The position numbers were made by a program, and so were the translations under genes. This document shows positions 35,222 to 44,515 of a stretch of DNA of 64,000 nucleotides, piece by piece (positions within the stretch are counted from its first letter, which is position 1; every line of letters starts with the position of its first letter). The notes under the pieces are model-generated. The model was not told where the DNA came from, did no database searches, and saw nothing but the letters and a program-made list of their open reading frames with translations. This DNA is from Flavobacteriales bacterium (GTDB lineage Bacteria > Bacteroidota > Bacteroidia > Flavobacteriales_D > Parvicellaceae). The DNA lies in contig JAGYKU010000004.1 of the NCBI GenBank assembly GCA_018401455.1, positions 35,119 to 99,118 of the forward strand, read 5' to 3'.

Positions 35222-36100
35222 CTACTCTAACATTTTGGTCAAAGCTTCTAACTTGTCGCCAACTGTTTTATTCACAGGAACTAGCGGAAGCCTGAGGTTT
35301 TCCATACAAATCCCCAAAACACTCAATACTTTTTTGATACCACCGGGATTTCCATCAGCAAATAACGTTTGAATCATTTCCAAAAGTTCGTAGTGGTCTT
35401 TTCGAGCTTCTACTAAATTTCCTTCTAAACCATTATGAACCATTTGTGAAAATCTTTTTGGGAAAGCATTTCCAACCACAGAAATTACACCATCTCCTCC
35501 AATTGCTATGTGTGGCAATGTAAGTGCATCGTCACCAGAAAGCACTAAAAAGCCTTTAGGTTTGTTGATAATAATATTCATAATTTGTTCTAAATTTCCA
35601 GAAGCTTCTTTCACTGCAATGATGTTAGGACAAGCTCTAGCAATTCTCAAAGTAGTATCAGCTGTTACGTTACTCATCGTTCTGCCTGGAACATTATACA
35701 ATATAATTGGAAGATTTGTTGCTTTTGAAACTGCTTTATAATGCTGAAAAATTCCTTCTTGAGAGGGTTTATTGTAATATGGACTTACAGAAAGAATTCC
35801 ATCAACACCTTTTAAATCTAGCGTTTGTAATTGATGAACAACTTCAGCAGTATTGTTGCCACCAACACCTAATACGATTGGTTTTTTACCATTATTAATT
35901 TCGATGATAAAATTCAAAACCGCCTTTTTTTCTTCTTTCGTTAATGTTGCGGATTCTCCAGTAGTTCCTTGCACCACTAAATAATCTGTTCCATTATTGA
36001 TATTATGCTCTACTAATCTTTGAAGACCAGCCATATCAATATTTCCATTTTCTTGAAAAGGAGTAACCAACGCTACGCCAAGACCTCTGAATTTTTCCAT
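35222..36100 (-). CDS. dapA: 4-hydroxy-tetrahydrodipicolinate synthase
   Basis: The 292-residue protein is a class I aldolase TIM barrel. VQGTTGESATLTKEE holds the pyruvate-binding Thr-Thr, ILYNVPGRT holds the catalytic Tyr, and VKEASGN holds the Schiff-base lysine. It condenses pyruvate with aspartate semialdehyde in the lysine/diaminopimelate pathway, feeding peptidoglycan. Length is typical. It is monocistronic with a promoter-like box at 36127-36134. Confidence 0.95.
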   Translation of the reverse strand: MEKFRGLGVALVTPFQENGNIDMAGLQRLVEHNINNGTDYLVVQGTTGESATLTKEEKKAVLNFIIEINNGKKPIVLGVGGNNTAEVVHQLQTLDLKGVDGILSVSPYYNKPSQEGIFQHYKAVSKATNLPIILYNVPGRTMSNVTADTTLRIARACPNIIAVKEASGNLEQIMNIIINKPKGFLVLSGDDALTLPHIAIGGDGVISVVGNAFPKRFSQMVHNGLEGNLVEARKDHYELLEMIQTLFADGNPGGIKKVLSVLGICMENLRLPLVPVNKTVGDKLEALTKMLE

Positions 36101-36126
36101 TTTATTAAATCATATTAATTATAATG

Positions 36127-36134
36127 CGAAAGTA
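36127..36134 (-). promoter_or_regulatory. dapA promoter -7-like box
   Basis: On the minus strand TACTTTCG differs from TAnnTTTG at one position and lies 27 bp upstream of the dapA ATG. Confidence 0.4.
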
Positions 36135-36210
36135 AAGAAAAAGTATTAAGTAATAAGATTCTATATATTTTGATATAAAATCAGAAAATATTTAGGTATC
36201 AATTGGAGTT

Positions 36211-36810
36211 TTATTCGTCAATGGACGTGTCATTTATTTCCATTGAATTTTTAGTTTTATATTCTTTCACAATTTTTCTAAGTAATTTGGTTAACTTATC
36301 AGACTCATCATTTTCCAATTGCGTACCGAAATAAATAATTTTGTCATCATAATTTAAGGCGATAGTTCCCAAACCTACTTGCCAAAAAGAATCGTTCATC
36401 ACTTTTCCATAGGATTTCGGATTTACATATATACTTTCTATACTTTCAGGTTCAATTTTGCTCATTTCAAAGTTTCTAGCTTTTCCATATTTGAAAATAG
36501 AATCTTTTATAGAAAAGACATTAGCGTCAATTCTAATAATTTCTAATCCAGATTTTCTCCAAAAATAGGCTCTCAAAACTCTCATTTCGAAATATATCCA
36601 AAATACCAAAATTACACCGAAAACAATAATTTGCTTACCAGATTGCATTTCAAAAAACATATAATATAAAAAAGCAAAACCACAAAAAGTCCAAGCCAAT
36701 AACCAAACTAAAAGTGAATTCAACTGCCATTTCTCAATGGTAGGAGATATAACAACCGTTTGACAATCTTTGTGTTTTTTAAAAGTAATCTTATCTGTTA
36801 TTTTTTTCAT
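36211..36810 (-). CDS. Membrane protein with two N-terminal helices, unknown
   Basis: The start at ATG 36810 gives 199 residues; ATG 36819 is also possible. An upstream TTG at 36828 is unlikely because it overlaps a perfect -7 promoter box (TATCTTTG, 36826-36833 minus), so the mRNA should begin near 36820 and be nearly leaderless. Two transmembrane helices span about residues 32-52 and 58-78. The C-terminal half looks like a PH-type cytosolic domain (GLEIIRIDANVFSIKDS, KIIYFGTQLENDES). No family recognised. Confidence 0.65.
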   Translation of the reverse strand: MKKITDKITFKKHKDCQTVVISPTIEKWQLNSLLVWLLAWTFCGFAFLYYMFFEMQSGKQIIVFGVILVFWIYFEMRVLRAYFWRKSGLEIIRIDANVFSIKDSIFKYGKARNFEMSKIEPESIESIYVNPKSYGKVMNDSFWQVGLGTIALNYDDKIIYFGTQLENDESDKLTKLLRKIVKEYKTKNSMEINDTSIDE

Positions 36811-36825
36811 ATTTCCCATAGTTTG

Positions 36826-36833
36826 CAAAGATA
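36826..36833 (-). promoter_or_regulatory. -7 promoter box upstream of the two-helix membrane protein
   Basis: TATCTTTG on the minus strand fits TAnnTTTG exactly. Its position decides the start codon of the gene at 36211-36810. Confidence 0.6.
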
Positions 36834-36994
36834 ACGTAACAAATTAAACCCATCACTTTGACTTGTAGAAAATTCAATGTTAAAAAAAAATATAATCGTT
36901 GGTGAGGATACACTAAAAAATAATTAGTTTTGTGGCTATTCTTTTACTTAGGCACAAACTTTGTAAAACTCCAATGAATTCAAAAATTAAAAAA

Positions 36995-37770
36995 ATGAAA
37001 AAATTAGTATTCGCATTATTTTTAGGTTTATTTATTTTAAAACCTTCTATTACATCAGCTCAAAATTATGAGGATTTATTAATATTATTAGTAGATGAAA
37101 AATATGATAAGTGTTTTGACAAAGCCTTGAAATATACCGAGAATGACAAAACAAAAAATGATCCACTACCTTATTTATATGCTTCTCAAGCACTTTATGA
37201 AATGAGTTTGGACAGTAAGTACAAAGATGATTTCAAAAACGCGTATGGAGATGCCTTATCTTTTGCTACAAAATATAGAAAAAAAGACAAATCTTACGCA
37301 TACAAATCTGATGCTGAACCATTTATAGAGAAATTAAAATTAAATATTTTAGAATCTGTAGAAAACTATATCCTTGATGGAGATGAAAAAGGATATAAAA
37401 AGGCTTTAGGTTTGATAAAAAAGTAAATGCGTGGATCCTGATTGCAGAGGTGCTGAATTATTGAGAGGTGAATTAGAAATCCTAAATAAAAAAAATAAAA
37501 CTGTAGGTAAAAAAAATGGTAGTAGCAGCGATGGAAAGAGTAAAGGCTATTGGTACAGATATTCAATTTGCTGATTTAAATCTTTCACAACAAAAATATT
37601 TAAAGTTTACTTTGATATTCAGTACAACTTGCAAGAGAAAGTAATCCTTCTGAAGATTTAAATCTATAATCAGCATCGGACAACCTTATTTTGGAGAAGA
37701 TAACGAAGTGTCTTGTTTACTAGAAGATAACTCAGATTTCAAAACTGCATACAAAAAAATTACTGGATAA
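36995..37770 (+). pseudogene. Secreted protein gene broken by several frameshifts
   Basis: From ATG 36995 a signal peptide (MKKLVFALFLGLFILKPSITSAQ is 23 residues, cleavage after A22) leads into ~120 residues of helical sequence that stops at 37426. Coding sequence then continues in other frames: CRGAELLRGELEILNKKNKT (about 37447-37506), AMERVKAIGTDIQFADLNLS (about 37530-37590) and GQPYFGEDNEVSCLLEDNSD up to the stop at 37768-37770. At least three indels separate the pieces. The family is unknown. A sequencing cause is possible because several indels fall in A runs. Confidence 0.65.
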
Positions 37771-37793
37771 TTATCCAATTTAATATTTTAAAG

Positions 37794-37826
37794 AAAAGTC
37801 GATTTTATTTTAATGTCGGCTTTTTT
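37794..37826 (+). terminator. Terminator after the broken secreted-protein gene
   Basis: AAAAGTCGA (37794-37802) pairs with TCGGCTTTT (37816-37824), one G-T pair, then T residues. It lies between convergent genes and could serve both. Confidence 0.7.
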
Positions 37827-37871
37827 ATTTACAGAAATCAACAACCCAATGCAAAATAGGAAATAGCAACA

Positions 37872-38636
37872 TCAAACCATCAATGAGACCTGTGTAGAAA
37901 AGTTCTTTTCTTTTTCGTTGACAAAAAACATTACAATTCCTGAAATAAAACATACGATACTAAAGGCAAACCAGTTATAAATCCATCCTAAAATTGCTAA
38001 AACTAAAAGCACAAAGATTACTATAAGTTTTGATTTAAAAACTCCTAAATAAGATGGAATTGTCTTTACCAATCCTTTATCTGTTTTCAAATCTCACAAT
38101 CAAAAGGAATACATAATGTGCTTATGAATAGGAAAATCATCAAAGTAAAACAGAATTTTCTATTTGAAAATTAGTTGTCGATAAAAACTAGGAAAGATGA
38201 CCACTCACAAAGTCCAAACAATAGATATGAGGAATACTTTCAAATATGAAATCCTTCTTAAACTGAATTTTAACCACTGATTACCAGCATAAAAAAGCAC
38301 TAAAAAAGATAAAATAACCGCAATTAAAATAACATTAAAAGGCAAATACATCAACGATAACAAAACAGTAATGAACAATGAAAGAATAGTAATGAATTTT
38401 ACAGTTCCCAGATGATTGTCAATCCAGATGTGTCTTTCGGATGCATTAGGATTTTTAGTTCCAGACTTTTCAATTCTTTGAAAATTATATGCAAACAATG
38501 TTGCAAAAAATGCAATGTAAATATACTCGTATGAAAAATCAAACAAATCTATTTGAGCGCCATAGACAATAATTGAGACAACAGAAAATGCAATCCAAAT
38601 GTTAGTATAAACAACCCATTTAAAAAAAGATAACAT
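37872..38636 (-). pseudogene. UbiA-like prenyltransferase-type membrane protein, frameshifted
   Basis: From ATG 38636 (MLSFFKWVVYTNIWIAFSVV) ~140 residues with several membrane helices are readable, including an aqueous NFQRIEKSG segment. After 38205 the frame is lost. The pieces SVLL, MIFLFISTLCIPFDCEI and KTDKGLVKTIPSYLGVF in different frames reconstruct the CIPFDIRDLxxDKGxxTIP motif typical of Bacteroidota UbiA-like proteins. The final ~70 residues (to 37872) give two more helices. At least three indels are needed. Probable lipid-modifying or -transporting membrane protein, disabled or misassembled here. Confidence 0.65.
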
Positions 38637-38641
38637 TATAC

Positions 38642-39319
38642 TTAAGGGCAATCTTGATGTACAATACTATATACCAAAAACCCTGTTAGCAAACCAGAAA
38701 CACTTCCAAAAAAAGCATTTTTCACCCTTTTAGTTTTTGCCACTTTATGATAGCCATCAATATATAACTCACTTGATAAAAAAGTAATATCTGTAACTTG
38801 TTCTTTTCTAATCCTAGTTTTAATTAATCCAGCGCCAATTGTAAACACTAAAGGAACGGCAATAGGAGTAATAGATGGTGTTCTATTAAAAAAACCTTGC
38901 GGACAATTTCCAGTAGTGCTAAATTCATAAGTATCCAAAAGTACTGAAGTGAATCCCATTGCAAAACCAGTAATAAACATTGACGTACTTTTAAAAGTTT
39001 TGTGTCCATCTCTTTGTCCATAGATAAACATTTTCATTTCGGTGGGAGTATAAAAATTACCTAAAGAGGAATCAGGCTTGTATAAAATAGACTCTTCTCC
39101 TGAAGTATTTGTAACAGAGTATATTCTATATTTCGAAAGCTCTATACTTTTACTTTTTCCACCGTTTTTGTAATAATCAAATTGGTAATAATCATCAAAC
39201 TCTGCTTTTAGTTTACCTCTTAACACTTTCCCGTTCATCAACTGAATTTTATCTTGAGATAGATAGGATGAAGAAAGAAGAACTGTAAAAATTAAAAGGA
39301 ATATTTGCAATGATTTCAT
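38642..39319 (-). CDS. Exported membrane protein, unknown
   Basis: The 225-residue protein has an N-terminal signal (residues 1-20, ending SSSYLSQ). After it comes a small beta-rich domain (KIQLMNGKVLRGKLKAEFDD), followed by two or three hydrophobic segments (MFITGFAMGFTSVLLDT, IAVPLVFTIGAGLI, FFGSVSGLLTGFLVYSIV). The opening resembles many Bacteroidota envelope proteins that start with an MNGKxxxGxI-type strand pair. Function unknown. Its stop lies 5 bp before the UbiA-like gene, indicating an operon. Confidence 0.6.
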   Translation of the reverse strand: MKSLQIFLLIFTVLLSSSYLSQDKIQLMNGKVLRGKLKAEFDDYYQFDYYKNGGKSKSIELSKYRIYSVTNTSGEESILYKPDSSLGNFYTPTEMKMFIYGQRDGHKTFKSTSMFITGFAMGFTSVLLDTYEFSTTGNCPQGFFNRTPSITPIAVPLVFTIGAGLIKTRIRKEQVTDITFLSSELYIDGYHKVAKTKRVKNAFFGSVSGLLTGFLVYSIVHQDCP

Positions 39320-39360
39320 AGGTAAGTAAATTTAGTTTTGTAGTTAAATCTTGATGTATT

Positions 39361-40095
39361 TTATAAATATCTTCTTTCCACTAAATCCAAAAACTCTTTA
39401 ACAGTGTTGGATTCTACTTCCCAACTATATCTTTTTTCAAGTGATTCGACAAATTTGTTTGCTTCATCAAAATTACTAAAATTATTGAGTTGTTCAATCG
39501 CTTCTTTGTAATAAGTGTTTTCTCCTTCAAAAAGTTCGTTCATAAACAGAAACTTTTGATTTAGCCCAATTGCTTCAATGATATTAGAAATAGGTTTTTT
39601 ACTTAATTTTTGTGCCAAAGTTTTAACTTCTGCTTGTTCAGAAAACTTTGAATTTATGGAATTATCTTGTATTTCAACACTTTCAACTTTAATATTAACC
39701 TCGGTAGTTTCAAATTTTAAAGAAGACGTTTGAGGAACAATCTCTTCTGCTTCTATTTGTTCTGGCTCATTTTCATCTATAGCATCCAAAAGACTTGTTT
39801 GATTAGAAGACAAAGGAGGTTGAGCATCAAAATCAAATCTAAACCCTTCAACTTTATTAGGTTTTTCAATTTTTGCCTCCACTTTTACTTCAACTGGCTC
39901 TATCTCTTCATATTGTTTTGATTGAGCAGAAAGATATTGAATTATAGCAATTCTTTCGTGTAATGCTCTTGCATCATCCAATAGATTTTCAATTTCTAAA
40001 ACATTCAAACTTCCGTTTTCCAAAGCATCTATTGATTCATTAAGAGATGACAACAAGGCTTTTAGGTTTTTATAATTCTTTGAATTTGAACTCAT
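39361..40095 (-). CDS. Conserved Bacteroidota protein with acidic linker
   Basis: The 244-residue cytosolic protein has an N-terminal helical hairpin (about residues 1-65), a long acidic low-complexity linker (66-165, repeats of E, V, P and K) and a compact C-terminal domain (KPISNIIEAIGLNQKFLFMN to EFLDLVERRYL). The C-terminal motif IGLNxKFLFxNELF is conserved among uncharacterised Bacteroidota proteins in my experience. The architecture suggests a scaffold or adaptor. It is divergent from the PyrC-like gene. Confidence 0.65.
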   Translation of the reverse strand: MSSNSKNYKNLKALLSSLNESIDALENGSLNVLEIENLLDDARALHERIAIIQYLSAQSKQYEEIEPVEVKVEAKIEKPNKVEGFRFDFDAQPPLSSNQTSLLDAIDENEPEQIEAEEIVPQTSSLKFETTEVNIKVESVEIQDNSINSKFSEQAEVKTLAQKLSKKPISNIIEAIGLNQKFLFMNELFEGENTYYKEAIEQLNNFSNFDEANKFVESLEKRYSWEVESNTVKEFLDLVERRYL

Positions 40096-40310
40096 TGTTT
40101 TGCGTTTTATCTATTTTTATACAAAAGTGCTGATTTTTATTAAAATACAGCCGAAATGAGTTTTCAATTTTTCAACATATAAATATGATAAATGTATTTT
40201 TATCTAAAATAAATTAAGGAATATATCTAATTACATTTGATTTAGATAAGTTTAAAAGTTAAAAACTAAATTTTAGTAATTGCTAATACATTCTAGTTAT
40301 TAAAAATAAC

Positions 40311-40318
40311 TAACTTTG
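40311..40318 (+). promoter_or_regulatory. Promoter -7 box of the pyrC-like/msrB operon
   Basis: TAACTTTG fits TAnnTTTG exactly, 30 bp before the ATG at 40348. Confidence 0.6.
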
Positions 40319-40347
40319 ACTTTTGGAAATACATAAACTCCAAAAAC

Positions 40348-41601
40348 ATGAACATTCTTATCAAATCTGCAAAAATCATTGATCCCAACTCTCCTTTTAA
40401 TCGTGTTATAAAAGATATTTTGATTCAAAACGGAATCGTAACTCGAATAGAAGATTCGATTGTTGAAGAAAATATTACAACCATTCAAGAAGATAATCTT
40501 CACATTTCTCCTGGTTTGTTTGATATGCGATGTAACTTTAGAGAGCCGGGATTCGAACAACACGAAACTTTGAAAGATGGTTTGAATGCGGCTGAGAAAG
40601 GAGGATTTACAGGTGTAGCTGTTATGCCTAACACTTTTCCAGTAGCCGATAATAGTGGCATCATCGAACAAATTATTCAAAGAGCTAAAAATGCTAATGC
40701 AAATGTATCTGTATTTCCTATTGGGACAGTGAGCCAAAAAATGGAAGGTAAAGAACTTTCCGAAATGTATGATATGACACAAAGTGGTGCAGTAGCATTT
40801 TCTGATGATAAAAGATCCATTTCGGATGATAATTTGATGTCGAGAGCATTGTTATATGCCCAAAATTTTGATGGATTGATAATGAATTTCCCTGATAACA
40901 AAAGTATTTCTGGTCATGGACAAATTCACGAAGGAATTGCAAGCACACAACTTGGTCTTGAAGGAATCCCTTCACTTTCTGAAGAACTAATGGTTTCGAG
41001 AGATTTGTTTTTGGCAAATTACAACGAATCAAAAATTCATATTGGGCCTATTTCATCTAGCAATAGTGTTTCGATGATTAAAGAAGCCAAAGAAAACGGA
41101 ATCAAAGTGACTTGCGATATCGCAGCGCATCAATTATTTTTCAAAGACGAAGATTGTCAGAGTTTTGATTCCAATTACAAAGTAAAACCACCTTTCAGAG
41201 ATCAAAATCATTATGATGATATTTTGGAAGCATTAAAGTTGAATATCATTGACGTTATTTCATCCGATCATACTCCTTGGGATGTTGAAGAAAAACAAAA
41301 AGAATTTGATTTGGCAAAATTTGGCATCAGCACTATAGAAACTGCATTTTCAGTAGCCATTACATCTTTTGAAAAAACCATTGGAATGGAAAGTATTATC
41401 ACCAAAATGGCTATTAATCCGAGAAGTATTCTAAAATTAGACATTCCTATCGTAAATAAAGGATTTGCAGCAAACTTTGTACTTTACAATCCAGATGCTA
41501 CTTGGTCACCAACAGAAGAAAATTGGACTTCAAAAAGTATGAATTCACCATTTATTGGAAAAACTTTAAAAGGTAAAGTTTATAGCACTTTAAAATCTTA
41601 A
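40348..41601 (+). CDS. pyrC: Dihydroorotase-like amidohydrolase lacking HxH metal ligands
   Basis: The 417-residue protein aligns with class I dihydroorotases in length and fold (ISPGLFDMRCNFREPGFEQH, GAVAFSDDKR, SSDHTPW). In active enzymes the strand-1 motif is DxHxHxREPG; here residues 59-68 read DMRCNFREPG, so both metal-binding histidines are gone. Other zinc-ligand positions are also altered (KIHIGPISSS where HxxHxS is usual). Many Bacteroidota carry this form, annotated as PyrC. It may be a structural partner of aspartate carbamoyltransferase, like the inactive PyrC' of Pseudomonas, or use unusual chemistry. Co-transcribed with msrB. Confidence 0.8.
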   Translation: MNILIKSAKIIDPNSPFNRVIKDILIQNGIVTRIEDSIVEENITTIQEDNLHISPGLFDMRCNFREPGFEQHETLKDGLNAAEKGGFTGVAVMPNTFPVADNSGIIEQIIQRAKNANANVSVFPIGTVSQKMEGKELSEMYDMTQSGAVAFSDDKRSISDDNLMSRALLYAQNFDGLIMNFPDNKSISGHGQIHEGIASTQLGLEGIPSLSEELMVSRDLFLANYNESKIHIGPISSSNSVSMIKEAKENGIKVTCDIAAHQLFFKDEDCQSFDSNYKVKPPFRDQNHYDDILEALKLNIIDVISSDHTPWDVEEKQKEFDLAKFGISTIETAFSVAITSFEKTIGMESIITKMAINPRSILKLDIPIVNKGFAANFVLYNPDATWSPTEENWTSKSMNSPFIGKTLKGKVYSTLKS

Positions 41602-41605
41602 TTGT

Positions 41606-42010
41606 ATGAGCGACATAAAATTCCCAGTTCAAAAATCAGACGAAGAATGGAAGCAAATGCTTTCTCCTTTGGAATATGAAGTTTTGAGAAATAGCGGTAC
41701 AGAAAGACCGTTTTCGGGTGTGTATTATGAATTTAACGAAAAGGGAATTTATTTATGTAAAGGCTGCGGAACGGAACTTTTCACTGATGAAATGAAATTT
41801 GATGCACATTGTGGTTGGCCTAGTTTTGATAGTGAATTACCCACCGCAAAAATCATCAAAAAAGTAGATAAATCTCATGGAATGATTAGAACAGAAATTT
41901 GTTGTAGCAACTGCGGTGGACATCTAGGACATCTTTTCAATGACGGTCCTACCTCAACTGGAGAAAGATACTGTGTAAACTCTGTATCGCTTGATTTTAA
42001 GTCAGTTTAA
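41606..42010 (+). CDS. msrB: Peptide-methionine (R)-S-oxide reductase
   Basis: The 134-residue protein is a complete MsrB. Two CxxC pairs bind zinc (CKGCG near residue 51 and CSNCGG near 100), and the GWPSFDSEL and RYCVNSVSLDF motifs surround the active site, with the catalytic cysteine in RYCVNS. It repairs methionine-R-sulfoxide in proteins using thioredoxin. The absence of a signal peptide places it in the cytosol. It follows the PyrC-like gene by 4 bp. Confidence 0.95.
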   Translation: MSDIKFPVQKSDEEWKQMLSPLEYEVLRNSGTERPFSGVYYEFNEKGIYLCKGCGTELFTDEMKFDAHCGWPSFDSELPTAKIIKKVDKSHGMIRTEICCSNCGGHLGHLFNDGPTSTGERYCVNSVSLDFKSV

Positions 42011-42059
42011 TAGTTTTTTATCTCCAGTTAAAATTAAAAAAATATTGGAATAATTATAC

Positions 42060-43457
42060 TTACTTTCCTACCCCTTTAAGCACTATCAAAACAGTGTAAA
42101 TTAAAATTTTGGCATCCAAGCCAAGAGATCTATTTTCAACATAAAGCACATCGTATTTTAAGCGTGCAATCATTTCATCTACATTTTCGGCATAACCATA
42201 TTTAACCTGCCCCCAAGAGGTGATGCCAGGTTTAACTTTTTGAAGATGTTTGTAATGCGGTGCCTTTTGAACAATTTGGTCAATATAAAATTGTCTTTCT
42301 GGTCTTGGCCCTACTAATGACATGTCTCCAATAATAACATTAAAAAACTGAGGAATTTCATCTAATCTAGTTCGTCTCATAAACCTCCCAATTTTTGTAA
42401 TTCTATTATCATCAGAACTTGATAATTGAGGCCCTGTTCTTTCTGCATCGCTTACCATGGATCTAAATTTATAAATCATAAACGGTTTGCCATAAATTCC
42501 AATTCTTTCTTGACTAAAGAACACTTTTCCTTTGCTTCCTGATTTGATTAAAATGGCTAAAATTATAAATGCTGGAGTTAAAATAATCAAAGCAATAATA
42601 GATACCAAAATATCAAAAATACGTTTAATAGACTGTTGCCAAACTGGCATAATTTCTCTATTTACTTGAATTAATGGAGCTCCAAAAATAGAAGTCATTT
42701 TCACTCCTCCAGTAAGAAGGTCGTAAGTATCTGGAATAAGTTTTATACTTAATTCTTTATCACTTAAGTCGGTAATAATTTTATTTATTTTTTCATGTTC
42801 CGAGCTTTCAACTGCTATAATTATCTCATGAATATCATGTTCTTCAATAACTTTATTAAGCTGATCATATCCTCCAAAATATTGTAAAGGAGAATCCATT
42901 AAAGCTCTATCCACGCCATTTGTAGAAATAAAACCTTTAAACTGAAACCCAGGACTATTTGAAAGTGATATTATTTCATTATAAATAGTCAAAGCACTTT
43001 CGTTACCTCCAATAATTAAAGTAGGGAAACCTCTATCTCCTCTGTGAATGCTTTTTACAATTCTTTGAGTAATAATGAGTTTAGGAATTAACGCCAAACT
43101 AAAATGAATTACAAACAATCCAAAATAAGCTTTGTAATAATCTGTTTTAAAAACATACTGATCATTTATAATTAGTAGAAAAAATAATACTGTACAACCT
43201 ATTAATGAGATGATGAAAGTCTCCCCCAAATCTCTTAATCGATGTCTTTTGAGGACGTCTCTATAGGAACCAATAATATAGTATAAAATCACCCAAAATA
43301 AAGGAATTATGATTAGTCCCAAATAAAATTTATCATCAAAAAGCAACTGAGATTTTTCGATATAAACTTTTCTATAAATAAAAAACAAAGCCCACGCAAG
43401 AGTCGAAAAAATAAAATCCGTGATTAAATACCAAACTACCTCTCTTTTCCTATCCAT
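42060..43457 (-). CDS. Polyprenyl-phosphate sugar phosphotransferase (WcaJ-like)
   Basis: The 465-residue protein has the layout of initiating exopolysaccharide enzymes: four or five N-terminal membrane helices (residues ~10-130), a CoA-binding-like domain (LIIGGNESALTIYNEI, about 140-250), another helix (about 275-300), then the bacterial sugar transferase domain with FFSQERIGIYGKPFMIYKFR, RTRLDEIPQFFNVIIGDMSL, VGPRPERQFY and KPGITSWGQVKYGYAE. It loads a hexose-1-phosphate onto undecaprenyl phosphate at the inner membrane to begin glycan assembly. The glycosyltransferase cluster lies 10 kb away. It is followed upstream by a lipoprotein gene (11 bp gap). Confidence 0.9.
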   Translation of the reverse strand: MDRKREVVWYLITDFIFSTLAWALFFIYRKVYIEKSQLLFDDKFYLGLIIIPLFWVILYYIIGSYRDVLKRHRLRDLGETFIISLIGCTVLFFLLIINDQYVFKTDYYKAYFGLFVIHFSLALIPKLIITQRIVKSIHRGDRGFPTLIIGGNESALTIYNEIISLSNSPGFQFKGFISTNGVDRALMDSPLQYFGGYDQLNKVIEEHDIHEIIIAVESSEHEKINKIITDLSDKELSIKLIPDTYDLLTGGVKMTSIFGAPLIQVNREIMPVWQQSIKRIFDILVSIIALIILTPAFIILAILIKSGSKGKVFFSQERIGIYGKPFMIYKFRSMVSDAERTGPQLSSSDDNRITKIGRFMRRTRLDEIPQFFNVIIGDMSLVGPRPERQFYIDQIVQKAPHYKHLQKVKPGITSWGQVKYGYAENVDEMIARLKYDVLYVENRSLGLDAKILIYTVLIVLKGVGK

Positions 43458-43468
43458 AGATATTTTTC

Positions 43469-44356
43469 CTATTCAAAAACGACTTTCATATTGTCAAAAT
43501 AGATTTCAATTCCGTCAATTGCATTATTATTAAATACATTAATAAAAAAATCAAATTTTGTAGCACTTTGAAAAAAATTTGTGACATCAGGAATATACAA
43601 ATAGGTTTTGTTCCATTGAGGCACTCCATTTTCGTCAGTTGTTGGATTGAATGTTATAAGTGTTTCCTTACTATAACTTGTCAAACCAGTATTATTATGA
43701 AGTAAGCCAAAGTAAAAAGTATGATTGGCTTTGTAATTCATTTCAAAATACGCTGGAATATTCAGATTTCTAGGCAAATTATCAAAAAGAGGCTCATCTG
43801 TTCGCATTTCACAGACCACATTATTAGAGGACATTTTAATCAGTCCTGCTTTACCTTCGAACAAACCTGCAAACTGACTTGGATTTGCAACAAACATAGT
43901 TGTATCACTTAGTGTAGCAAAAACATTCCACTTAAAACCAGGATCTTCAAAATCTTCAATCCACATATTGAGTCCATCAATATAAGTAATTTCTGGAGTT
44001 ATAGGAATAACATTTTCTGGTAATAATTCATGAGTACCTGTGTAATGTGTATAAAATGGATAAATAATCCTTTCTTCCTTAATTCCGTTTTTATAAATAC
44101 CAGGATATACATCAATTTGATAAGTTCCATTAGCAAAAATGGGAACTTTAGCAGGCAATTCGTAAACACCAATTAATTTTTGATCTACATATACCCAACA
44201 ATCTTTTATTTTATGACTATCAGACCCTTGATTAGTGGTAGTGGTAAATATAAACTCATCTACATAAATGTATGATGGAATCAATTCTGGTTTATCAAAA
44301 AAACGACAACCGAAGAGTGAAAAAGATATTAAAATAATTAGTAAACTATTTTTCAA
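43469..44356 (-). CDS. Predicted lipoprotein beside the sugar transferase
   Basis: The 295-residue protein has a signal peptide ending in lipobox LFGC (Cys17). The mature protein is beta-rich with tracts such as GTYQIDVYPGIYKNGIKEE and a C-terminal segment (EIYFDNMKVVFE) typical of carbohydrate-binding jelly rolls. A WIEDFEDPGFKWNVF stretch resembles the start of such a domain. No firm family. Its proximity to the sugar-phosphate transferase suggests a role in surface glycan handling, which is inference. Confidence 0.6.
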   Translation of the reverse strand: MKNSLLIILISFSLFGCRFFDKPELIPSYIYVDEFIFTTTTNQGSDSHKIKDCWVYVDQKLIGVYELPAKVPIFANGTYQIDVYPGIYKNGIKEERIIYPFYTHYTGTHELLPENVIPITPEITYIDGLNMWIEDFEDPGFKWNVFATLSDTTMFVANPSQFAGLFEGKAGLIKMSSNNVVCEMRTDEPLFDNLPRNLNIPAYFEMNYKANHTFYFGLLHNNTGLTSYSKETLITFNPTTDENGVPQWNKTYLYIPDVTNFFQSATKFDFFINVFNNNAIDGIEIYFDNMKVVFE

Positions 44357-44515
44357 AATACTTTGATTTAATTTAAACCCAAACGCAAAAATAAAGGTTA
44401 TATTTTAAGTAACTTCGAAAAATAAGTAAATAATTGGTCAAAATAACATTGTACCCATTGTACTATTATCAAATCAACCAATTATTACTCTATAACATTA
44501 TCCAATTATCTATCT

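Noticed and set aside
40348..41601. Frameshift or error as the cause of the missing HxH in the PyrC-like protein
   Set aside because: The surrounding frame is uninterrupted and the same loss occurs in Bacteroidota homologues as I recall them, so it is a property of the family.
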